64,000 nt of DNA, taken from an uncultured Anaerolineales bacterium. GTDB lineage: Bacteria > Chloroflexota > Anaerolineae > Anaerolineales > UBA6663. A program made the position numbers and the translations under genes. The stretch is taken from the NCBI GenBank assembly GCA_937952305.1, contig CALFZO010000187.1, positions 97,691 to 161,690 of the forward strand, in the 5' to 3' direction. Shown one piece after another: positions 16,875 through 24,123 of this stretch (the first letter of the stretch is position 1; each line of letters opens with the position of its first letter). The notes under the pieces were generated by a model. It saw only the letters and a list, made by a program, of their open reading frames with translations, did no database searches and had not been told where the DNA came from.

Positions 16875-17849
16875 ATGGAATACCGTCAATTGGGCAAGTG
16901 GGGACCGCGCGTCAGCGCGCTGAGCCTGGGTACATTCCTGACCATCGGCTTCAAGTCCGACCCGGAGAGCTCGCGCCAGATGGTGCGCCAGGCGTACGAG
17001 GCCGGCGTCAACTACTTCGACACCGCCAATGCCTACAACGCTGGCCAAGCTGAGACTGTTCTGGGTGAGAGTCTGGCAGGCTTGCCGCGCGCGAGCGTGT
17101 TTGTGCTCACCAAGGTCTGGGCGCCCATGGGCCCGGGGCCGAACGAGCGCGGGCTCTCGGCCAAGCACATCCGCGAGCAGTGCGAGGCCTCGCTGCGCCG
17201 GCTGAGGCTGGACTACGTGGACGTGTATATGGCCCATCGGCCGGACCCCACCACGCCGCTGGAGGAGACCATCCGGGCCATGGACGACTTGGCGCGGGCC
17301 GGCAAGATCCTGTACTGGGGGGTCTCCGAGTGGCCGGCCTGGATGATGGTGAAGGCCCAGTACCTGGCGCGCGAGATCGGGGCGCGGCCGCTGGTGGTCA
17401 ACCAGCCGCGCTACAGCCTGCTCTATCGCTTTCCGGAGATTGAGACCTTCCCGGTCTCGCAACTGGAGGGCATCGGCAGTGTGATCTTTTCGCCGCTGGC
17501 GCACGGCCTGCTCACGGGCAAGTACGCCCCCGGCCAGCCGGCCCCGGCCGGCACGCGTGCCGCGGACCCAGACCAGAATGCCGTCATCCTGAAAATGTAC
17601 TGGACCGAAGAGAACTTGCGAACCAGCCAGGCTCTAGCGCAACTGGCGGCCGAGATCGGGACGACGGCAGGCTGTTTGGCCATCGCCTGGTGCCTGCGCC
17701 ACCCGGCCGTCAGCAGCGTCATCCTGGGGGCGCGTACGCCGGCCCAGTTGGCCGAGAACCTCAGGGCGCTCGAGCTGCGCCTCGAGCCGGAGGTCGTCGC
17801 GCGGCTGGAACAGCTCTATCCCCGGCCGCAGTTGATCCCGCAGGCGTAG
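16875..17849 (+). CDS. aldo/keto reductase, tandem copy 2
   Basis: A 324-residue paralogue of the preceding gene with the same tetrad (D-T-A-N-A-Y, L-T-K-V-W, M-A-H-R-P-D) and NADP-binding C-terminus. Long blocks of DNA identity to copy 1 alternate with diverged blocks, mainly in the loop regions around Y-N-A-G-Q and in the middle helix, which are the substrate-facing parts of the barrel. This suggests substrate specialisation after duplication. It is followed 15 nt later by the transglutaminase-fold gene. Confidence 0.9.
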   Translation: MEYRQLGKWGPRVSALSLGTFLTIGFKSDPESSRQMVRQAYEAGVNYFDTANAYNAGQAETVLGESLAGLPRASVFVLTKVWAPMGPGPNERGLSAKHIREQCEASLRRLRLDYVDVYMAHRPDPTTPLEETIRAMDDLARAGKILYWGVSEWPAWMMVKAQYLAREIGARPLVVNQPRYSLLYRFPEIETFPVSQLEGIGSVIFSPLAHGLLTGKYAPGQPAPAGTRAADPDQNAVILKMYWTEENLRTSQALAQLAAEIGTTAGCLAIAWCLRHPAVSSVILGARTPAQLAENLRALELRLEPEVVARLEQLYPRPQLIPQA

Positions 17850-17864
17850 AGGGTGGAGGCGTCC

Positions 17865-19526
17865 ATGTTGATCCCGGAAGATCCGCGCGGCTATGAGCGC
17901 GTAGCGATCCTGAACGAAGAAGCCGCCGAAGCCCACCAACCCGCGCGCGGCCGTCTGCGCCGCGCGGCCGTTTCTGCCTATGTCCAGCCCGCCAATCTGG
18001 CGGCCCAGGCGGCGGTCAGTGTGGATAGTTTCTATGGCACGGTCAACGTGGCCCGCGAGGCCGAGTTGTATCCGGCCCTTAACCAGGTAGCGCTGGACTG
18101 GCGCCCGGCGGCGGCTCCGGGTCTGGTGTACCTGCATCTGGCGACGGCGACGCCGAATTGGGAGGCCTTCCGGCTGCGCTTCGATGGCGGCGCGTGGCAG
18201 ACCATGCGCGAGACGGTGCTGGCCTGGCCGCTCCATCCCGGCCGGAATCGGGTGGAGGCCGGCAGCCTCAACTCGGCCGGGCGGTTCGGCCGCATTCACC
18301 AACTCGAACTCGACTATCAGCCGGAGGCCGCGCGTACTTCCTGGCCGGCGGACCTGGCCGGCGACGGCGGCCCAGCCGCACAAATCCAGCCGCCGCGCAC
18401 GTGCTTCGGCTGGGAGGATTTTCGCCATCCGCGCCTGCGGATGCTGCGCGAGAAGTACGCGCTGGATCAGGTGATCGCGGGAGCCGACTCGGATTTGGAG
18501 CGCGTGGTCCGCCTGCGCGACTGGGTCAAAAGCCGCTGGGACCACCAGCAGCCAATCAGCCAGCCGCCGTGGGATGCCCTGTATATGCTTGAGCGCGTGG
18601 ACAAGGGGCTGGAGGCCTTCTATTGTGTCCACTACTCGGTCACGTTCATGCAGTGTTGCCTGAGCCTCGGTATCCCGGCTCGGCTGCTCAACCTGCACCG
18701 CGGCATCGGGCCGGCGGACCTAGACCGCCGGCGGGCGGTGTTCGCGCCTGCCGATCCGCCCATCGACGAACACGTCGTCAATGAGGTCTGGCTGGACGAT
18801 CTGGGACGCTGGGTGATGATGGATGTCGATTTTGACATCCACTACGAGCGGAACGGGCGGCCCCTGAGCGCGCTGGAGATCCACTGGGCTGTGCTGACGG
18901 CCGAGCTGACGGCGCTGCAGGTGTGCGAGGGGCCGCTGGCCTACAAGCTCAAGGCGGACGAGCAGTTCTACCAATTCCGGCTGCCCCAGTATTACACCCA
19001 CTTCACCGTCTTTTGGCGTAACGACCATCTGTCCGACCCGGACGGGCCCACCCAGGTCCTGCACTGGGTGGACGATCGCACCCCGCCCATGCTCTGGTGG
19101 GAGGGCTCGGACCTGCGCCACCGCCCGCACATCATCGGGCCGGCCGTCGTCGCCTGGCCCTTTGCGCTGGCCACACCCCGCCTCACCGATGGCAATGTGG
19201 ACACCTGCTGGGCGGCGGAGGAGACGCCGGCCCCGCACTGGGTGGAACTGCGCTGGCCAGCGCCCGTGACCTTTAGCCAGGTGGTGATTGATTGGGCCGA
19301 GTGCTGGCGCCGCTACTGGACCTCGGCCACGTATCGGCTCCAAGTCTGGGTTGATGACGCCTGGCGTGACCTGGCGGACATCAGCGGTCAGTCCGAGGCC
19401 GCCTGTACCCGCCATCACTTCCCGGCAGTGACGACGGACCGGCTGCGCCTGTGGCAACCTGTCGGCGGCGGGCCGGCCGAGCGCCCGCACCTGCTGTGGC
19501 TGGCCGAGTTCGAGGTGTTGCCATGA
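17865..19526 (+). CDS. transglutaminase-fold protein with C-terminal discoidin-like domain
   Basis: A 553-residue protein without signal peptide or membrane segment. A transglutaminase-like papain-fold core lies in the middle: Cys254 (A-F-Y-C-V-H-Y), His303 (D-E-H-V-V-N-E-V-W) and Asp320 (M-M-D-V-D-F-D) form the expected triad. The N-terminal 190 residues are beta-rich (carbohydrate-binding-like), and the last 130 or so (L-T-D-G-N-V-D-T-C-W-A-A...) resemble an F5/8 type C discoidin domain. ATG 17865 has GGAGG 5 nt upstream and is preferred to GTG 17853. The next gene overlaps its stop by 4 nt (ATGA), implying translational coupling to the PL26-like protein. Bacterial members of the fold can be peptidases or amidases; the substrate is unknown. 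Confidence 0.75.
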   Translation: MLIPEDPRGYERVAILNEEAAEAHQPARGRLRRAAVSAYVQPANLAAQAAVSVDSFYGTVNVAREAELYPALNQVALDWRPAAAPGLVYLHLATATPNWEAFRLRFDGGAWQTMRETVLAWPLHPGRNRVEAGSLNSAGRFGRIHQLELDYQPEAARTSWPADLAGDGGPAAQIQPPRTCFGWEDFRHPRLRMLREKYALDQVIAGADSDLERVVRLRDWVKSRWDHQQPISQPPWDALYMLERVDKGLEAFYCVHYSVTFMQCCLSLGIPARLLNLHRGIGPADLDRRRAVFAPADPPIDEHVVNEVWLDDLGRWVMMDVDFDIHYERNGRPLSALEIHWAVLTAELTALQVCEGPLAYKLKADEQFYQFRLPQYYTHFTVFWRNDHLSDPDGPTQVLHWVDDRTPPMLWWEGSDLRHRPHIIGPAVVAWPFALATPRLTDGNVDTCWAAEETPAPHWVELRWPAPVTFSQVVIDWAECWRRYWTSATYRLQVWVDDAWRDLADISGQSEAACTRHHFPAVTTDRLRLWQPVGGGPAERPHLLWLAEFEVLP

Positions 19527-21787
19527 GCGCCCGTCTGACACTGCTTGTCGAGGAGCCGAGCGGCCTGCGCCGCGAGCGCTGGCCCGCCACGCGCGGCGTG
19601 CCGTTCCCGTCCGGCGTGCTGGCCGGCTGCCATCAACTCCGCCTGTTCACCGAGGCCGGGGCCGAGGTGCCGTTGCAGGTGAAGCCCCTGGCGCATTGGC
19701 CGGACGGCTCGGTGCGCTGGGCGCTGCTCCACTTCCAGGCAGACCTCCAGCCGCAGACGGTGGCCTGCTATCAACTGGAATACGGCCCCGGCGTGCAGGC
19801 CGCGCCCGTCCCGCCCGGGGTGCGCGTGATGCAGGCCGGCGCGGAAATCACGCTGGACACCGGCCCGCTCCGAGCGACCTTCTCGACCGGCGCCGGCTTC
19901 GGGCTGCTGGACCAGGTCTGGCTGGATGGCCGGGCGATGCTGTCGGAGTTGGCCGGCGCGGGCCTGGTGCTGGTGGACGCCACCGGCCGGACTTTCAGCA
20001 GCCGGCAGGGGACCGTTACGAAAGTGGCGGTGGAGGAGGCCGGGCCTCTGCGGGCCGTCGTCCATGTGGAGGGCGATTATCGCGCGCCGACTGGGGAGCG
20101 CCTGTTCCGCTACGAGGTGCGCTGGTATGCCTATGCCGGCCTGCCGTGGCTGGAGATGGAGCACACTTTCATCAACGACGCCGACGCCGATTACACCGAG
20201 CTCCAGCGGATCGGGTTCGACCTGCGCCCGGACGTGGGCGCCGACCGACGCGGGCTGGGCGGCGCCTACCGCGACCTGTACGAAGCGACCGACGACTTCA
20301 CCTTCTTCGGCGATGCGCCCTCGTCTTTTGGTGTCTTCGCCGGTCTGCGCATCTACGATCAACAAGGTCAGCCCGTGGAGGTGCCCCACCCCGGCGAACT
20401 CTCGCACAAGATCGCCCAAGGCTGGGTTGACCTGAGCGACGAGCGCGGCGGTGTGACGGTGGGGGTGCGGCGCTACGTGGAACTACACCCCAAGCAGTTG
20501 GCTGTCCGGGGCGGGGCGGTGCAGGTGGACCTGTGGCCGGAACGGGCCGGTGTGCTGCGCTGGCATCAAGGCATGGCGCGCACCCATCAGGTGTGGTTCT
20601 ATTTTCATTCCGGCCTGGGCCAGGCGGCCCGCGTCAATCAACTGGCCGTCTGTTTCGAGCAGGCCCTGCTGCCCTGGGCACCGGGCTGGTATGTGGAGAG
20701 CGGGGCCCTTGGCCCGCTGTTGCCCTATCAGCCGGACCGTTTTCCCGGCCTTGAAATCGCCCTGCGCGACCAGTTCATGAGCTGGCATCACGGCAACCGT
20801 GCGCTGGGCTTCTTGGATTACGGCGATCACCCGCAGCACGGCGGCTACGCCCGCGCCAACTACATGGCCAACAACGAGATCGACCTGCAGCACGTCCTGG
20901 CGCTCCAGTACGCCCGGGTCGGCGAGGAACTGTATTACCAGGATCTGGAAGCCACGGCCTGGCATCTGATGGATGTGGATATCATCCATCACACCACCCA
21001 CAATCCCCTGGAGTTGGGGGGAGCGCGCATCCACGGCGACGCGCACGTGCAGTACAACTGCGAGGGCTACGAAGACCTCTCCGCCGCTTCCTCACACATG
21101 TGGACTGAGGGCTTGCTGGAATACTATTTCCTGAGCGGTCACCCGCGCGCTCTGCAGATCGCTCGCGGCATTGGGGAGTGCCTGTTGCGCATGTTGGACG
21201 CGGGCTGGGGACTGCCGCCCTACAAGGTCATCTGGCACAGCGTGCGCGACAGCGGCTGGCCTCTCATCGCCTTGTGCGCGCTCTACGCGGCCACCGGCGA
21301 GGCGCGCTGGCTGGCAGGCGCGCGCCAGATCGTGGATGCCCTGCTGGCGGCCTGGGTCGAGGCTGAGGACTGGGGCCTGTGGCTCGGCTGGCATCGCAGC
21401 CTGTCGCCGCTTCACCTGGGCATCGTCGGCACCGGCCTGGCGCACTATCACGCACTGACGGGTGAGGGGCGCGCCTCTCAGGCCGTGCTGCGCGCCGCCG
21501 ATGTCATGCTGAGCAAATGTACCCATCCGGACGGCTCCCTGATGTACGTGGACAACCCCGGCTGGCGCTGGAACTACTACAGCGGTGTGGCTTACGAGTC
21601 GCTCGGCTACGCCTGGCAGTTGACCGGCGACTTGCGTTACCTGCGTGCCGGCTGGCGCAGCCATCGCCGCAACCTGGCGACCGCGTCCGGCCTGATCGGC
21701 ACCACCCTGGCCGACTGGTGGCGCGGCAACTTACGCTACATGGCTTGGGCCGACCGGGCCGGCCTGCTCACCGACTTGCCGCTCTAG
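19523..21787 (+). CDS. RIFT-barrel protein, PL26/YetA-like (exo-rhamnogalacturonan lyase-like), copy 1
   Basis: A 754-residue protein. The N-terminal region has W-P-A-T-R-G-V-P-F-P...L-A-H-W-P-D-G-S-V-R-W, the signature of the RIFT barrel in PcRGLX/YetA-like proteins, whose characterised fungal member is an exo-rhamnogalacturonan lyase (PL26). The middle is beta-rich, and the C-terminal half is an alpha/alpha-toroid-like region with D-Y-G-D-H, H-L-M-D-V-D-I-I-H-H-T-T-H-N and Q-Y-N-C-E-G, likely active-site residues. No signal peptide is seen, so it would act in the cytoplasm. The start overlaps the upstream stop. A paralogue at 24124 lies four genes downstream. Enzymatic activity on rhamnogalacturonan is inferred from family only. 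Confidence 0.75.
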   Translation: MSARLTLLVEEPSGLRRERWPATRGVPFPSGVLAGCHQLRLFTEAGAEVPLQVKPLAHWPDGSVRWALLHFQADLQPQTVACYQLEYGPGVQAAPVPPGVRVMQAGAEITLDTGPLRATFSTGAGFGLLDQVWLDGRAMLSELAGAGLVLVDATGRTFSSRQGTVTKVAVEEAGPLRAVVHVEGDYRAPTGERLFRYEVRWYAYAGLPWLEMEHTFINDADADYTELQRIGFDLRPDVGADRRGLGGAYRDLYEATDDFTFFGDAPSSFGVFAGLRIYDQQGQPVEVPHPGELSHKIAQGWVDLSDERGGVTVGVRRYVELHPKQLAVRGGAVQVDLWPERAGVLRWHQGMARTHQVWFYFHSGLGQAARVNQLAVCFEQALLPWAPGWYVESGALGPLLPYQPDRFPGLEIALRDQFMSWHHGNRALGFLDYGDHPQHGGYARANYMANNEIDLQHVLALQYARVGEELYYQDLEATAWHLMDVDIIHHTTHNPLELGGARIHGDAHVQYNCEGYEDLSAASSHMWTEGLLEYYFLSGHPRALQIARGIGECLLRMLDAGWGLPPYKVIWHSVRDSGWPLIALCALYAATGEARWLAGARQIVDALLAAWVEAEDWGLWLGWHRSLSPLHLGIVGTGLAHYHALTGEGRASQAVLRAADVMLSKCTHPDGSLMYVDNPGWRWNYYSGVAYESLGYAWQLTGDLRYLRAGWRSHRRNLATASGLIGTTLADWWRGNLRYMAWADRAGLLTDLPL

Positions 21788-21830
21788 GCGGAGGCGATCT
21801 CATTGGACCGAAGCACAGGAGGCGCAGGGC

Positions 21831-22595
21831 ATGAGTGTGGGGACTGACCTGGCGAGCCGTTACCTCGACGGCATCACCGAGCGACTGCACACCATTGTGG
21901 CGACGCAGGCGGAGAGCGTGCGGCGGGCGGCGCAGTTGATGGCGGCGCAGATCCAGCACGACCGTCTGATCCATGTCTACGGCGCGGGCGGGCACTCGTA
22001 TGTGGGCAGCGAGGAGTTCTTCTGGCGGGCCGGCGGCCTGGCCAACATCAACCCGATGTTCGAGGCCAGCCTGGCGCTGGCCGGCGGCGGCCAGAAGTCC
22101 ACGCTGCTCGAACGGGTGGAGGGCATCGGCGACAAGATCGTGCGCGCCTACCACCTCGGCCCGGACGATTTGCTGATCATCACCAGCGCCTACGGCCTGA
22201 ACGCCTGCACCATCGACGCGGCGCTGGAGGCGCGGCGGCGCGGCTGCCGCCTCATCGGCATCAGTTCATTTGAGTTCGCCCGGCAGACGCCGCGCGACTT
22301 CCCGGCCCGGCACAGCTCCGGTCTGAACCTGTTCGAGATCGCCGACGTGGCCATCGACAACCACGTCCCGCACGGCGAGGCGTTCGTGGACGTGCCCGGT
22401 TTCGACCAGAAGGTCGGCGGCACCTGCACGGTGCTGACCAACTTCTGCGTCAACTGGCTCGTGATCGAGACCGTGCAGCTGTGCCGGCAGATGGGCCTGA
22501 CTCCGCCGGTCTGGCGCAGCGCCAACGTGATCGGCGGCGACGAGGCCAACCGCCGCCTGCTCGAGCAGTATGTGCCGCGCGTGAAGGCGTTGTAG
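21831..22595 (+). CDS. SIS-domain sugar-phosphate-binding protein (UPF0309-like)
   Basis: A 254-residue single SIS domain resembling the UPF0309 group. The loop V-Y-G-A-G-G-H-S (about 47-54) followed by E-E-F-F-W-R-A-G-G-L is characteristic. SIS proteins bind phosphosugars and act as isomerases, etherases or aldose-ketose sensors. It lacks an extra CBS or HTH domain, so an enzymatic role is more likely than a regulator. It is 43 nt after the PL26-like gene and 11 nt before the nitrilase gene, hence operonic. Confidence 0.85.
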   Translation: MSVGTDLASRYLDGITERLHTIVATQAESVRRAAQLMAAQIQHDRLIHVYGAGGHSYVGSEEFFWRAGGLANINPMFEASLALAGGGQKSTLLERVEGIGDKIVRAYHLGPDDLLIITSAYGLNACTIDAALEARRRGCRLIGISSFEFARQTPRDFPARHSSGLNLFEIADVAIDNHVPHGEAFVDVPGFDQKVGGTCTVLTNFCVNWLVIETVQLCRQMGLTPPVWRSANVIGGDEANRRLLEQYVPRVKAL

Positions 22596-22606
22596 GCGCA
22601 GCCGCC

Positions 22607-23524
22607 ATGACCACCTTCCGCGTTGCGGCCTGCCAGGTTAACTGCGGCCCGGACAGTGACCCGGCCGGCAACGCCGCCAAGATCGTCGGCTATCTGCAAC
22701 AGGCGGCCGGGGCGGGGGCACGACTGGCGTTGTTCCCGGAGTTGAGCCTCTCGGGTTATTCGGTGGACGAGGCCGACATCCTGGCCCGGGCCCGGGCCAC
22801 CACCCCAGACCTGATCGCGCGTGTCAGCCAGGCCGCGCAGGCGCTGGGGATCGCGGCCGTCGTTGGGGTGCTGGAGCCCGCGCCGGTGGCGGGCAGAGCC
22901 TACAACGTCAGTCTGGCGATCGCGCCGGATGGGACCCAGACCCGCTACCGCAAAATCCACATCTGCCCCAACGAGCCCTTTTTGCCGAGCGACACTGGTC
23001 CGGTGGTCGCGGACCTGGGGTTTGTCCGTCTGGCGTTGAGTGTGTGCTACGACAACTGGTTCCCGGAGACCACGCGCCTGGCCTTTTTGGGCGGCGCACA
23101 AATGCTCCATGTCCCGTTCTACTGGCCGGCCGAGTGGGAGGTGCGGGACGATCTGGACCGCAAGCGTGTGACCGGCGGCGACGAACTCATCCTCGCCGCG
23201 CGGCGCGAGCGGATGCTCAAGGTCTTCCCCGGGCGCGCCCTGGACAATGCCCTTTACCTGGTGCTGGTGGACCACGCCGGCCGGCACGCGGACGTGAGCC
23301 GGCACATGCCTGGCAAGTCAATGGTGTTTGACCCGTACGGGGAACTGGTGTCCGAGAGCCAGGGCTGGGATGAGGAGATGCTGTGTTTTGAGTATGACCC
23401 CGGCCGCGTGGTCGAGTGGCGGCACAACCGCTTCTTCCCCGGCCAGCACCTGCGGCCCGAAATCTATGAGCAGGCCTACGCCCGTTACCGGCGCAGCGGC
23501 AGCGAGAAAGGACACCTTTCCTAG
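22607..23524 (+). CDS. carbon-nitrogen hydrolase (nitrilase superfamily)
   Basis: A 305-residue nitrilase-superfamily amidase. The catalytic triad is in place: E45 (F-P-E-L-S-L-S-G-Y), K116 (Y-R-K-I-H) and C147 (L-S-V-C-Y-D-N-W-F-P-E). It hydrolyses C-N bonds of an amide or carbamoyl group. The start is ATG 22607, 11 nt after the SIS gene; longer frames overlap that gene. In this operon it could remove an amide or acetamido group from a sugar derivative. Substrate is not readable. Confidence 0.85.
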   Translation: MTTFRVAACQVNCGPDSDPAGNAAKIVGYLQQAAGAGARLALFPELSLSGYSVDEADILARARATTPDLIARVSQAAQALGIAAVVGVLEPAPVAGRAYNVSLAIAPDGTQTRYRKIHICPNEPFLPSDTGPVVADLGFVRLALSVCYDNWFPETTRLAFLGGAQMLHVPFYWPAEWEVRDDLDRKRVTGGDELILAARRERMLKVFPGRALDNALYLVLVDHAGRHADVSRHMPGKSMVFDPYGELVSESQGWDEEMLCFEYDPGRVVEWRHNRFFPGQHLRPEIYEQAYARYRRSGSEKGHLS

Positions 23525-23710
23525 CCCGCCGAGCCAGCAGAGGCACGCGGGGACAGCGGGTAGATGGCCGTCCAAAGCGCTGGTTCCGATTTGGTCTGCG
23601 CCGGCGTCACTCCGGCGAAAGCCGGAATCCGGCCGATCCCGCCGGACTCTGGACCTGGCTTGCCCCGGGGTAACATCAACGCGTGCGGAAATAGTAAGAA
23701 GGAGACGCCG
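23525..23710 (+). other. 186-bp intercistronic gap containing a GAAA-tetraloop hairpin repeat
   Basis: The gap between the nitrilase and cupin genes carries no credible gene. At 23604-23630 is a short unit with a 6-bp stem TCCGGC (23611-23616) / GCCGGA (23621-23626) closed by a GAAA tetraloop (23617-23620). The wording resembles the C-G-T-C-A-T-T-C-C-G-G-C-G-A-A-A-G-C-C-G-G-A-A-T-C-C family of short dispersed repeats found in many bacteria. It may end or stabilise the upstream transcript. A strong AAGAAGGAG ribosome site follows at 23697-23704. Confidence 0.5.
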
Positions 23711-24106
23711 ATGCCCATGACCACCGTCATCGAATACTGGGACAGCCATCCGCTGGATCTGAAAGATCCTCAGGGCCGCTTTCAGCGGTCGGAATGGAAT
23801 TACTTCCTCGTTGACCAGGCGGCGGGCGTCCTGATGGGTTACTGGCTGGCCGAGGCCGGGCACGAAGATTTAGGCGAGGACGACTTCGCCGAGGTCTTGC
23901 ACGTCATCAGCGGGCGCCTGTACGTCACCGATAACGGCGAAGAGCAAGAGGCTGGGCCAGGGGACACCGTTGTGGTGAAGCCGGGCCGCCCGCTGCGCCT
24001 CGCCGTGCGTGAGCCGACCCGCGCCTTCTTCGTTTGCTACCACATGAGCGACCCGGTCGGTTACGAGACCATGGTGCGTCAGGCGATGGCCGCGAAGGGC
24101 TTGTAG
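23711..24106 (+). CDS. small cupin-domain protein
   Basis: A 131-residue single cupin. The conserved second-motif region D-F-A-E-V-L-H-V-I-S-G-R-L-Y-V and the P-G-D-T-V-V-V-K-P-G turn define a jelly-roll barrel; the residues available as metal ligands are E/H in the first motif. It looks like the EutQ/DUF861 type of small cupins, often sugar-acid isomerases or metal-binding sensors. The start at 23711 follows a strong ribosome site. The next gene begins within about 20 nt, without a ribosome site of its own, so the two may be translationally coupled. Confidence 0.8.
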   Translation: MPMTTVIEYWDSHPLDLKDPQGRFQRSEWNYFLVDQAAGVLMGYWLAEAGHEDLGEDDFAEVLHVISGRLYVTDNGEEQEAGPGDTVVVKPGRPLRLAVREPTRAFFVCYHMSDPVGYETMVRQAMAAKGL

Positions 24107-24123
24107 CTCTGGGCAGCGGCGGC

